Below, piece by piece: positions 51,726-63,128 of a stretch of DNA of 64,000 nucleotides (position 1 is its first letter; every line of letters starts with the position of its first letter). Source of the stretch: Phlebiopsis flavidoalba. Its lineage: Eukaryota; Basidiomycota; Agaricomycetes; Polyporales; Phanerochaetaceae. The notes under the pieces were generated by a model. That model did no database searches and was not told where the DNA came from. It saw only the letters and a list, made by a program, of their open reading frames with translations. The stretch spans positions 62,001 through 126,000 of the forward strand of contig JAOCPU010000012.1 in assembly GCA_035772785.1 (NCBI GenBank). Reading direction: 5' to 3'. A program made the translations under genes and the position numbers.

Positions 51726-52003
51726 CGGTCAGTGTGTGTCGGGGGGACGTTTGGCTGCCAGGCTGCGCGGGTGAAAAACGACTTTGAGGGGATAGAGCGA
51801 TGGTCGGGAACCCAACTGGAGGGGCGGCGCAGGCCAAGCGAGTGTGCTCGAGTCCTCCGCTGGGCCCGCGCGGCTGAAAATCCTCTCATCGAGATGCAGT
51901 CTCGAGTGTTCCAAGATAAGATTAGATTGCCGCCCGTGTATACCGCGGACGCGTCTCGCCTGGTCGCATCCGCCGGCGCCTTGCTTCTGTTCTCTTCCCA
52001 CAC
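51726..52003. promoter_or_regulatory. Shared divergent upstream region PFK / WSS1
   Basis: Only 278 bases lie between the two start codons, so the promoters of the glycolytic kinase and the protease must overlap or be shared. Frames that cross this stretch on both strands are GC-rich artefacts. No specific binding site is claimed. Confidence 0.55.
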
Positions 52004-53990
52004 ATGGTCCACACCCGCCTCAACCAGCGGGAGGTGAACCCAAACCCGCACATCAATTTTATAACCCCGTTGAACGTCGGGGATGCAGTCGCGGAGGATG
52101 ACGCGCGGCAGCTACTCAGGGCCCTGGCCGCACAGGTCAGGCCACTAATGAAGGAACACGGCTTTGCCGTCAACAGTTTAGAAGAGGTAATGAAATCGTA
52201 AAGCGTAAGATCATTATAAGACTCACATAATCTCTTGGCTGTCAGTACGAATTCAACAAAGTCTTTGCGGGACGCAACTGGAATCATGGAGAGACGGTCG
52301 GTTAGTTAATGCACCCAGGTCTCGCCCTCAGCACCCAGAAGGATCTCAATTCCTATCTATATCTCAGAACTCGTACTCCGCGGCCAGAGCGGAAGATTCG
52401 TGCCCACTGCGTACCTGATGAGTACTCTTTGCCACGAGGTACGCATAATTAACAGGCTAGACGTCATCCAAACGTGCTCCTAATGGCCTTGTAATGTATT
52501 TCTAGCTCGCTCATATAAAGGTGAGGACTTGTAATCAGCTATTTGTAGCCTTCTTCTCAAGCGAGATGTTATGCGGCATAGCACATGGACCACGGACCTA
52601 GATTTCAGGCTCTCTGGGCCCAGCTGAGACGAGAGGTCCGCGACCTGCAAGCCAAAGGCTACTACGGCGACGGTGCGTCGCCCTCCTCCGCTCTACCCCC
52701 GTCCCCGATCCCAATCTCGCTCGCACACACAGGCTATTGGTCATCAGGGACCCGCCTCGCAGACTCGGCACGCGTGGGAGGCACAGGCATCGCCGACGGG
52801 CGATCTGCCCGAGTACCTGGTGAGTTGCCGCGTCGCCGATCGAACGACGACGTCAATGTCGGGCATCGTGGCGTCGGCTAACGTTGATCGCGCTGCTTCT
52901 TTCCCATCCAGTGCGGGGGCGCCCACGGTCGTGCGCGGCCTTCGGGCTCTCGTCGGAGACGCAGGAGGGAGGCGGGACCATCGCTGCATACGGGCGCACA
53001 GGACGGCGAAGAAGCGCAAGGCGGGGTCTAGAGTCACCACAAAGGATACATTCAAGGGTGGAGGAAGAGCGCTGAACGACGATATCGACGATGAGGACGA
53101 GAAGACTGCCAGGAGCTGGTTTTAGGAAGAAAGCCGGAAGGTGGGTTGTATAAATGTTGAGTTCGACTCCGTTACTCACTTTGCTATTCATAGTAAGAGG
53201 GCCAGGGAAGAAAGAGCCCTCGCAGCAGAAAAGCGATTGCTAGCCCTGCAGCAAGGAACGGCCCCTTCGTCATCGACCTCTGTGAAATCAGAGGATGAGT
53301 ATGGCTCCGATGACGACCTTCCAGCCGAGACAGATCAAGACCGCGCCGAAAGACCATTGCTGGACTCCATGTCGGAGGGCGACGTGGGGAATCTGAGAGC
53401 CTCTGCTTACAACTTCGCAGACGACTTCATTCTGCCCTCTGCTGGGCCCTCCGGGTCAAGTACTGCGGCTGCTGTGTCTTACCAGATGACGCTCAACGCT
53501 CACACATAGTCGGATCCCTGCCCACAACCTCCACAAACAACACGGTAAGGGTAAAGCCCGTCAGATCGGGGAGCGGAGAGCAGCAAAGCATTTCGGGGCT
53601 ACCCCGACCCCCGTGCGCAGCCGGGAAAAGGCAGCAGAAATTAGATTACGGAAATCTAGTCGGAGACGAAGTCAACTTCAGGAAGAAGGAAGCCTTGGAA
53701 TGATAGGTACCGGGCAGAAACTTGGAGCAGCACCCATCAGTGGGCTCCCGACCCACACAAGAACCGAGGGCCGCCCGAAGCAAAGGTTGTGCTCGATCTC
53801 ACCGAGGATGAGCCACCCGACGCAAGCGGAAAGTCGTGGTCTTGTCAATTGCACGCTGTGAGTTTCATTCGATGCATTCATGCCAGAGCTCTGACCGGAT
53901 CTTTGTAGGGTTAATGAACCAAATCATCTCGCCTGTTCAGCTTGCGCCACGCCTCGAGGACAAAATACTTGGTTAGAAAATCCAGCTTAG
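52004..53990 (+). CDS. WSS1: WSS1-like WLM-domain DNA-protein crosslink metalloprotease
   Basis: Wss1/SPRTN-type proteases digest proteins crosslinked to DNA. The start at 52004 gives MVHTRLNQREVNPNPHINFI. The WLM domain follows: QLLRALAAQVRPLMKEHGFA with VNSLEE (52108-52190), EFNKVFAGRNWNHGETV (about 52250-52302), LVLRGQSGRFVPTAYLMSTL (about 52360-52425). The zinc site HExxHxxxxxH is split across two introns: CHE ends at about 52439, LAHIK is a tiny exon near 52505-52518, and HMDHGPRFQALWAQL begins near 52586. WSSGTRLADSARVGGTGIAD and LPEYL with CGGAH (about 52910) are family-typical. After coiled and acidic parts (REERALAAEKRLLALQQG, about 53205) comes a C-terminal RanBP2-type zinc finger: WSCQL..C then after an intron VNEPNHLACSACATPRGQNT (about 53912-53970), ending TWLENPA and TAG at 53988-53990. 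Frameshifts are present in the middle. Confidence 0.93.
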
Positions 53991-54139
53991 CATTCATTTA
54001 GTTGCAAATATCTCTGTACACGCTTCTTCTTTGATCATTATCGAACATCATGTGGCGTTGATTGAGTATTGAGTAAAGGGTTAACAAACGCTTGAGACTG
54101 GACGATGGTGAGGGTTCTAAGTTATCTATCCAGCAGCTG
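53991..54139. other. Short convergent intergenic region
   Basis: About 150 bases lie between the WSS1 stop and the provisional end of the DM9 gene, which is transcribed toward it. Terminator/polyadenylation sequence is presumably shared. Confidence 0.4.
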
Positions 54140-54962
54140 ATACAACAGACGTGAGACTTTTCTGAAAAATATGAATGGCAAGCAGCCACGTACAGTACTT
54201 GGTAGTTGTCCCGGATGACATGCTCACTGCCTCCGAAGGCGACATTGCAACCGCCCTGCGACACAGAGTTCAGGCTCAAGCCAAGGATGAGACGTCATGA
54301 CAAACTCACGAGATGCCTCTCCTGTCTTTCCAGGAACGTACACGCCGCTGATTTGCGCAAGGGCATGGTACAACTTCCCTCCGTGTTCCTCATTACCCCG
54401 CCCTCGACGAACCTGCGGCCATCAGGGAGGGCGCCCATGGGCCCGTGGACACCCCACTCCATCTGGCCGTCGTCGCAGGGTCAAACGGAGGAGATCGTAC
54501 CGCCCGTGGTGCTCGTACTCACGGTGCTGCCGTACGCACGCGGCACGGCGGGTTCAGCGCCGGCACGATCTTGCACGGTGCACCGACTTGGTCGAGCAGC
54601 GCCGAGCCCACGAAGACCGGGCTCCCGTCGAGGTCGCGCCCCACCGGTGTGCCACAGTCTGTCCCTCGCCAGGGAACGGCGCGCCCGTCGTCAGCGGGAC
54701 GGTAGCCAGGGGGCGCCGACGGCGGACGGGGCTTGCCCACCAGGGGGCGCGGCTGTGCCCGCCAGGGGGCGCGCCAGCCGGGGGCGCGGGGACTAAAGCC
54801 GCGGTCCAGGTTCTCGTGCGCAGAGCGCAGGGTAAGCCGGGCGAGGAGAAGCAGTGCGGTCGCTGGCCATTCGCCGTCTGGCGTATGGAAAGGCCGTGGC
54901 TAGCTCGAAGGGTAGGAGGGCGGGGGCCTGGAGGAGGCTGGAAGTTCTGGTGGATCGGGCAT
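54140..54962 (-). CDS. DM9-domain (DUF3421) protein with Pro/Gly-rich N-terminus
   Basis: DM9 repeats are beta-rich modules found in insects, molluscs, natterin-like fish proteins and some fungi; several animal members bind mannose. The start at 54962 gives MPDPPELPASSRPPPSYPSS, followed after a frameshift by Pro/Gly/Ala-rich repeats encoded by three to four ccagggggcgc-type units (54700-54790). The domain then reads GRDLDGSPVFVGSALLDQVG (about 54630-54575), PCKIVPALNPPCRV (about 54575-54535), TEHEHHGRYDLL (about 54520-54490), DGRRFVEGGVDEEHGGKLYH (about 54423-54365), ALAQISGVYVPGKTGEHLGG (about 54363-54250, with an intron) and CNVAFGGSEHVIRDNYQVL (about 54247-54195). The two half-repeats with Val/Gly-Gly and Glu-His patterns are the hallmark. 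No signal peptide is visible. The last exon after a GTACGT donor is uncertain. Whether it is a lectin is inference. Confidence 0.75.
54700..54790. repeat. Short GC-rich direct repeat in DM9 gene
   Basis: The word (c)cagggggcgc recurs at about 54708, 54741 and 54762, with a shorter gggggcgcg at about 54781. The units lie in the Pro/Gly-rich N-terminal region of the DM9 protein and encode Pro-Pro-Gly/Ala-Pro runs on the minus strand. Confidence 0.7.
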
Positions 54963-55813
54963 CGCGAACTGTGCGTTCTCTGAGCCGTACGTGGTACATA
55001 GGGCCCAGAATGCGGGAAATCCTGTACATATCATTGTGTGTTGCTTGTTGGTGGTGGTGGTGTGGAGAACTGCCCTGGGGAATGCAGAGTAGGAGGAGTG
55101 GGGGGGAGGCTGAGAGCTTAGACCTCGATAATCAGATAGATGTGTGGTGACGCCCGCAGTACTAGGGAAGCCATCCCGGCAGTGTGTGCCGTTCCATGTC
55201 CCTTTGTTTCTTGGATTTCTCGTCTTTTTTTGCCTGTGCTTGTGGCTCCCGAGATCGGCTCCATCGCTGGACGACGACCGACGAGGATGATGATGATGAA
55301 GAGGAAGAGGATGAATGAGGAACCGCTGCGACGCCGACTCGTGTCTGGTCATCAGGTTTCGTGTGCTTGCGACTCGGCAAGGCGTTTACTTGAATTCAAC
55401 AAACGTTTTGATCAGCGTTGAACTCATTGTTGCAGGCAAGAAAAAATACGAAGGTTTTGCACCAAAACAAGGCTATTCTAACTGAAGCGTAGTGCAGAGC
55501 GTGTATGTTAGTGTGTTAAGCAAGTTTGGAGGCAAACACTTGCCTCGTCGCTGGCCATTGGCGCAGGTGTGCTACACTGCCCTTCGACGCCCACTGCTAT
55601 GGGCGGAGCATGGCGACTTTGCGCGGACGTGAAAGCAGACCATTCCGGGGCTAGCGGCCCTAGCCCCGTGCGGGCGTGGGGTGCACCTCATTCACTTAAC
55701 ATAGTTTTCGGATACAGTCTAGGAAGCTACATTACACGTAAAAGCAACGGTTGGCTCAACGGGAAGTAGTATGTAGCAATTGGTAGATGGGACGCCTTAT
55801 GGTAAGGTTCATC
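54963..55813. other. Intergenic between DM9 gene and PalA
   Basis: This holds upstream sequence of the DM9 gene, including a CACCACCACCACC tract (minus strand, near 55050) and a GATGATGATGAAGAGGAAGAGGATGA tract near 55285-55315 that generates long low-complexity frames on both strands. A separate Ser-rich exon on the minus strand (about 55160-55380) cannot be excluded. No family was recognised. Confidence 0.4.
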
Positions 55814-58800
55814 TTACCCTCGACTTCGCCTTTGGAGCTGTTCTCGCGGACGGCGGTGGAGGAAGGCAGCTCTGCCTGTTTCCCACTGGTCTGAGTCTGG
55901 GTGGTGTGCAGATGCGATGAATGCTCCTAAGGATTCCAGGCTGTGGGACGTGTGGCCGTTGTTCGGTTCGGGTATGTTGCGATATGGGTAGAACCGTCCT
56001 GAGAAGAAAAGCGGGACCAGATCCCACGAGGCTGCGGGTGAATTGACTTTGGGGGCACTCGAGGGCTTCGACTTTAGCTGCGTTGCCAGGCACAATGGGG
56101 GCAGAAGACGGTGCTGTGGCAGGTGCCTCTGGTGGGTCGGCTTCTAGTGACATAGACTGCATGGATCTGAGCAAAGAGCTATACAAGGTGAGCCCGCGTG
56201 CGGTTCCTGATACACGAGGTGGCGCGGCATCGGACTCACTTCATTTCTCATTCAAGTCGTCGGTAGTTGCACACAGTCGCGGCAATCTTGTCTCAGCCGA
56301 GTGAGAATTTCGTCCAATGTCAATTATAGAACTAGGGCAAGGTGGCAAGTTACGTCAGCCCGGATCGTCCGCGACAGATTGGGGTTCTCACCTTCAAACC
56401 CTTCATCCAAGTTGTCCGGCTAATCTCTCGATACTTGTTGATATGCAAGGTCCAGCGATTGCAGCGCGTGTGCTCCCTCTCCTTGACCGACGGTGTCCTC
56501 TTGTCCTCCGCGACTGCAGGAACAGGGCGTTCACGTTCCTAGAGACGTACGCAAAGAACATTAGCTGCGGCAATATACATGGTGTGAACGCCCGGAAAAA
56601 CCTTGATGGAGTCAAGCACTACCTCCTGCTGCTGCTCTCCTCCTCAATGCCTCGTCGTCACGGAACTTGTCGTATTTCGCGAGCTCGTCGTCGATGACAT
56701 CCTCGAACATGGACGGCTGCACCTCGACCCATCGCTCAATGACGAGACGGACGGCCTGCAGGATGGGCGGAGTTATGTCTTAGCTTCTTCTGACTGGGCC
56801 GCTAGCCGCGTAGCACGCGACACCAGCTGCGAGCGGGAACGCTGGATATCATCGAGTGATTCCAGCAGCACGCGGAGCTGCGAGCATGCGCCTGAGTGGA
56901 GCTTGAACTTCGCGGGTCAGATCTGCCAGTAGACAGGGAGATAGGGAACCGTAGATGAGGGCACCGCCTCCTCGAGCTCCTCCTAAACCCGCGATAAGAG
57001 TCGATCAGCATTTGGGCGCTGTGTAGCGCGATCAATCCACATACGTTGCTCCACGTTAGCTGCATAACGAACCGCTCCCACTCGTCCCCATTTCTGGCGC
57101 ACGATTGTATCGCTTTGCACCCCACCGTCGAGAGAATCGCGCGATAGCGCTGCGCTTTGGATACAAGCTCCCGGTTTGCTTCGGAGGCAGGGCTGACGGT
57201 TATGGACGGGGCATCCTCTCTGGAAGGACCTCGTCTTCTTCCGCTTCCTGATCCTAATAAATCGAGGGCCTGGCGTCGTACCCTTTGTAAATCAAAAACA
57301 TGACTAACAGAGTGAAAGCGGCCTAGCGCACCTCGTTCAAGAGCTCAAATATTGCGTTGCGCAAGCTTCTGAACATTGTCAATGGACGTTTCAATTTTGG
57401 ACGGCCCATCTTCCTGCCTTACTGTTTCCTCCGCCTTCTTCAAGTGAGGCTCGGGGGGAGGCCGACAGGATTCTCTAGCGCCTCGAGAGCAGCGGGTAGG
57501 TTCAGCGACGCCGCAGGGTACTGTAGCGAACAAGTTAAGCGGTGCGATCTGCTCCAGAAAGTGGCAGTAACACGGGCGGTTGTGAGCCACAGATCCCCTG
57601 CTGACCTTGTGCATATCATCATCAAGCCGTTGTGCCCTCTCCGAGATCTCCTCTTGGATCCAGTCTATTCTTGCGCGTCGGAATCGTGGTACAGCTCTTC
57701 GGGCCACTCGGTCAGGGCGCACACAACCGCGGCTGATGAGAACTTTTACCGATGGCCACCTTTGTCACCCATGGCTAAGCAGCTCGGCCGAAGATGACTG
57801 CGTCGCTCCCGAGGGCGGTTTTGGGGTCAAGCAATTCCTGCTGGGTATCATCGGCTGTACCATTGTACACACCTCCGCGATGGCGGGCAGTGAAGAGGCA
57901 GATAGGTGCACGACTTGTATGGTAGATCAAGTCATTGTCTCGCTCTGCCGTGGTCAAGGTTTTAAGTTGTTACCTTAGTAGTCCAGCAGCGACTGGCGAA
58001 GGACGGCGGTCAGACAATGTGTGCCATGTGCCAACTTCCTTAGAGAACGCCCAACCGATGAATGTTCCTGTAGGACTGCTAGGGGCCATCACTATTTTCG
58101 CTACGAGCAATGTTCAAAGCCTTTCTTGGACACACAACGGAGCTCGCGATTGTCAGTCGTATGCACTTCTCACCGTACCCTGCGAACATGGATGACAAAA
58201 TTGAGCGGGGATGGAATCAAAAAATGATAGTTTTTTTTTCAACCTCACATATTTCCAGTTGATGAATCGTCGAGGCTCTTCCGGTACTGCGCGACTCCCT
58301 CAAAGTGGCAGTTCAATTTCTTTGTTTCCAGATGGGCAAGCCAGCCCTGCGCGTTCATGGGTTAGGCATGACTCGGGGGAAAACAACCGATCTTGATGCA
58401 CATACACCAGGGAAGAGATGCCGAATGCTCGGATTTGCTTTCCATGATCGCATTGAATGCTGCACCATAGAAAGAAGCGACCTGAACACGGGAATGAGCC
58501 AGCGGTTATGGGCCAGAACCATCGCAATGCGGCCAACCTTTGTAGCCAATTTGGCAATGACATCCATTTTTATAATTGTCTTCAGGTCATGAGTACTATT
58601 GCCCGGTTCCATCCGAGGTCACTCACTACGCAAATCCACAGCGCGCTGCTAACACGCCTTCGGTTTGTGCTCACGTATTCTGCTTACCTCTTGTGCGCAA
58701 GCATCAAGGACTCTAGGCTTCGACGAACGCGCCGGTGAACTCAAGGACCGATGTAGCGTCGGACACGGATGATAGCAATTTCGGAGATACTGTGGAAGAC

Positions 58801-59417
58801 AGTTGATGTAACGCGCCAGCTGCGCTCTTTTGAGCAGTCGAATGTGAACGCAGTCTAGTAGCATGGATGGAGAAGACCGACCTGATAATGTGCAATCATT
58901 TGTTTTTAGGCCTGGTGCTGTGGAGCGATCTTGACTCGCAGCTAATTGAGAGTATAGAGCGGGCAAGATTGAGCAACACAGCGGCACGTTCATACGAAAG
59001 ATTCCGCAGGGTAATTGGGGGGGCGCCAGCAGAGTTGAACAGAGGCGTATACGGTATGTCCAGTCCAATCTGGTTCGGCCACAGGATGAGATCACGATCT
59101 TGACACAGCACAAAGACATACATCGAACGGCAGTTTCGTCAGAATAAAGACCAGCTGTGCATGATAACTGAATTAATCGGTCAAATCTGCAGCGATGCAA
59201 CTTTGGAGCCGGACGTACACAGAGTATGCTTTGACGCGATCTACGTGTACAACGCCACCGACTACATCTTTACGTTAGGGTTTTCCCAGCGCGAGATTCC
59301 CCATTTGAATGCGTCAGGGTGAACATCTGTGTGGTATCTTAGGATGTAGTCTCGCACGGACTGCTTGATCGGATTTCGGAGGGTCGTCTTGAAAGGTATC
59401 GTGAGCAGGTTCGGCAT
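55814..59417 (-). CDS. BRO1-domain protein, PalA/Rim20-type pH-response regulator
   Basis: PalA/Rim20 binds ESCRT-III and the PacC/Rim101 factor in fungal alkaline-pH signalling. The start at 59417 gives MPNLLTIPFKTTLRNPIKQS followed by VRDYILRYHTDVHPDAFKW, the N-terminus of that subfamily rather than of Bro1. BRO1-domain pieces follow: LTKLPFD (about 59150), LRNLSYERAAVLLNLA (about 59020-58975), LYSQLAASQDRST (about 58960), RYINCLPQ (about 58810), SVLEFTGAFVEA (about 58750), FRKSLDD (about 58280), AERDNDLIYH (about 57950) and LLDPKTALGSDAVIFG (about 57840-57790). The V domain has WIQEEISERAQRLDDDMHKV (about 57670), GLPPSL then KKAEE (about 57450), SIDNVQKLAQRNI (about 57380), WERFVMQLTW (about 57090), RLVIERWVEVQPSMFEDVID (about 56750-56690), ELAKYDKFRDDEAL (about 56690-56650) and LYSSLLRSMQSMSLEADP (about 56190-56130). 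A short Pro-containing tail (about 56000-55815) ends the protein. The stop is provisional, and frameshifts are frequent. Confidence 0.85.
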
Positions 59418-62400
59418 GGCTTACAAGACGAGCTAATTGGTCTCCAGAAACCGGGACGCTCAAAGCTGCGCAAATTGCAGCAATGAGCCTTGCACGTGTA
59501 ACCGAACGGATGGGATGCGAGTGAGATGAAAGCTAACTTGTACCCAAGACGCCCATGCCTCCGCCGGTGGCCAAAGATCTCACGCGCCCGTGCGTCTATC
59601 ACCAGCAGGTTTGGGCGCCTTACCGGCAGCGTACCGTCAGAGGCAGCCATTCTGAGAGTGTTACCTCAGGCCATCCCACGCCAGCCCGCGCCCATTATTG
59701 CATGCTTGGCCCTGTATGTCCGTCATTGAAAAATTCTCAACAATATCCCGGATTCCGCTCAGAGGTTGTGTTTCATGACACTTATTGACACTTATTGGTT
59801 TACAGCTCCCAAGCTCCGGGCCAGAGTTTCTCAGTCGCCAGGGTCCAGAAATCTGGAAATACGGCGCTGTAGTACATATGATGCGACTCCCGTTGAATTC
59901 TCACGGGGAAATAAACAAGATTTGATAATCTGCAGACAAGTGAGAGCACGGCGTCCGCGGGTAGCTGTAGCGTATAAAAGGCGGGTCATCTGCACGGTCG
60001 TAGATTAGAGCCTGCAACCGTCTCCCTTATCTGCGCTGTGATACGTCTCTTCCCCAGTGTTTGCTCGATACCATGGAGGCACCCAGAGATCCTCGTACCG
60101 CTCTCGCTACCCGCTACCATGGGTGGACATATGAGCGATATGCAAGCCACCCTAGTACTGAGATCATGTCTACGTTGAAGACAACACACCTGCTAAACCT
60201 GTTCCGTTGATCCTCAGGGCCCCAACTTTGCGACGGAAACGGCGCTTCCAAGCTGCCAATCCTCAATTTGTAATGTGATGTGGTTGCAGATGCACGAAAC
60301 GACTCGACTGACTTTGAGTTGCTATCAGACCAAGCGGTAAACATAGACGTGCCGCCGTCTCCGTCGGACCACCCTTTGTCTGACGAGCTGTTGTAGTAAT
60401 CAACAAGTTGAGGACGAAGGTAGATAGCAACACATGGGTCATTGGGTACAATTATCAGGCCCGTGGTAGCTTAATTGCTCCTTTTGGCCTTCGCTGCTCA
60501 CTAGTCAGTCTGATCCCCACACAGAAGTACTCGAGCATATACGGCATCTCGTATGAAGTACGGTTAATCAACGGGCACAAGCGTCTTCACGCGACGTACG
60601 AGACATTTTCGTTGGGCCTAGCGACGTACCGAAAACTTCTCCAAACTAATAATGGCTGGAATTTATTATATTTAATCATTGTAAAAATGTTCATCATAGC
60701 ACAATCATGCGTGTACCACACTAGTACGCAGCTGGGCAGCGGCCGGGTGGTCCTTCGCGGTCGACTCACTTTGAGAGTCATGTATTATTATTAACTTTCA
60801 TACTAAATGATCCTTACGAGCTGGCTCCAGTTCTCTCATATAATAATATATCTGGGGAACATGACATTTCAATGTTATGGAGACGTACCTCACTGGGTAG
60901 TGAGCGCCACAGCACCGTACTTGGACCAGGGACGCGGCGGGGATAGCGACGTCACAAACAAGGTTTGATCGGCAGTCGCCGAATTGTCACATCCATATAT
61001 AGCATCTATTGTAGTACACGGCAAGCATGTTGGCCACCGGCATTCGAAGTTCAAATCATCTTCAGCGATTCCGATATCATCGAGTGCGCAGGTTCACATG
61101 CTACTGCTACTAGTACTGAAGTTGTTGAACCCCGAGGTGTGGCTCAATCAGGTAACGGTCACAGTTCTGTGGAGATTATTACTATTGTTCAGGACTAAAG
61201 TCCCCTCCGCATTTTGCCAGGAATTGATTCCTTTGGGACAGAATGACACAGGCTGGTTACATAGAGAAAAATAGATATTTGAATAATTTTCTGCTGCTGC
61301 GGGATTCGGCTAATGAGTATAGGCGCTGAAATACCTTCCGCGCAGATGAAACTCCGCTAGATTTATGTATGGAAGCATTGCTATATACACACACACCAGG
61401 CAATTCAAAACAATGAGACTATGGTAAGATACGCCCATGAATGAGCTCTAGCCATTTTAACTGCGGGCATCAGAAAAAGTTTTCGGACTATTTTGGCCTG
61501 TGGGCTAGATCGGCTACCCCAGAAATCCCACCCAAAAGGTATAAGAGCTCGATACCTACCTGGGTGTGTTCGAATGGCTATATGATACCGCCACCCATTA
61601 CAAAATACACACATCGTACCCACGTCAGCCTCTCGATTTAAACTGTGGATCTCAGTCATGGCAAAACAATCTAGACACCAATAGAGTTTAGCCCTTCATG
61701 AAACTTATTTCTACGCCACGTGACCGCTCAATCCATCCTCTACGCAGGTGCCATGAACCATGAATGACACTGGAGGACATTTTTGTGCGTATTGTGTCTT
61801 ATCTTCTTTCTGTAGAAATAGAATCGCTAAGCTGGTGAACGTCCATCAGTCGGTGGTGAGTCACTGCTGAGGTCCCGATTGTCATCCTGTCCTCTTGTGT
61901 TCGTTCACATATCTATGGGGCACTGTAGAACGAAACCCTGTAGGAAGTTCAGAATCGGATCGAACCAATACAGGTCTGGGTCCGCCGCTTGTAATCTTCG
62001 GAATTCTGCAGCCTATCTCCGTAGAGTAAGTTTGTGCTCGCAGGCACTCGATGCTCTCGCTGTCCTGCTGACTGAGGCTACCAAGTTGCCTTCACAATGC
62101 CCACTGTGCAGTACCTAATATTATGTATGCTTTCCGCGACAAGGGGAGGACGGTCGAGGGGGGTCGCTTCGACCAACGTATCAACATCAGGATGGCTAGT
62201 GGGACGATAGAAAGGCAAATCAGGTTGAGCATGGTACGTAGCTAAGATATAATGAGAGAAAGATGTGGTCGAAGTGAGGCTTTGACCAGTAAACTACACA
62301 CGAGTCGTGTAGGATAGCTGGGTAGCGTGTCAGGCTCGTTTGAGGCGATGCATAGAACACGAGTATCGCATTTATACAGTCAGCATCCGAACACCTCTCC

Positions 62401-63128
62401 ACTTCTGTCCAATGACTACATAACTGTTGAACAGATCTGAATCGTCATCCGACTTCCAATCATCATCTAGCACCGCCTGGCCTTGGGTCCGCAATCTCCA
62501 CCGAATATCACATAACGCATGGTGAGCAACCATATAACCAGCGCGTTGATTGCAGCGTACAACATCATTAGCGGCTGAGCTGAGCATTGTAGCCGAAGAC
62601 GTCCAAGAGTCTCGGAGAGGTTGGAGTCTCTTTAGTGCCACCACGATCCTGCGTAGGATACTCTGGGCGCACACCTTAGCGCAACACGTGTGCAAGACGG
62701 TCTGCCTAGGAGACGACATGACTCTTGAGTTTGGACGCCGATAGACTCCCAGAGGATTAGTCGTACACACTGCCATCTGCCCATGCATTGAACGACGTAT
62801 CCACATGGAGTGGACTTTCCCACGAATGGCTGTACCGACCTGTGAGATTGAAACATGTGGATCAGCACGAGACATCCCCAGGGAGGACAGACCTGTGTGT
62901 CGTTCTTCATTGCGTCTCAACCGATCAGAGTCGCTGCATGTATGCATTGCCCGCATGATTTGATATAACCCTGAACTCAAAGACAAGCTCTAGTCGACAT
63001 CAGGCCGTAAACTGAGGCATGTCGGGGCAAAAAAAGGCATGAAATGCCACATCTCGTAAGCGGCGTCTTGTCCGGATGTGTTAGCAATACAGTGAATATA
63101 GATAAAACTTGCCAAGATATTATACAGG
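59418..63128. other. 3.7 kb without a recognised gene
   Basis: This is the upstream region of PalA, then AT-richer sequence (for example 60640-60870 and 61260-61400). Frames are short except a 204-codon minus-strand frame at 62372-62986, which has no recognised domain and whose length is within chance for a window this size. No tRNA, rRNA or transposon terminal repeat was recognised. Confidence 0.45.

Noticed and set aside
54700..54790. CTCF-like motif repeats (CCACCAGGGGGCGC)
   Set aside because: Fungi lack CTCF, and the units lie in frame in the Pro/Gly-rich coding region of the DM9 gene, so coding repetition explains them.
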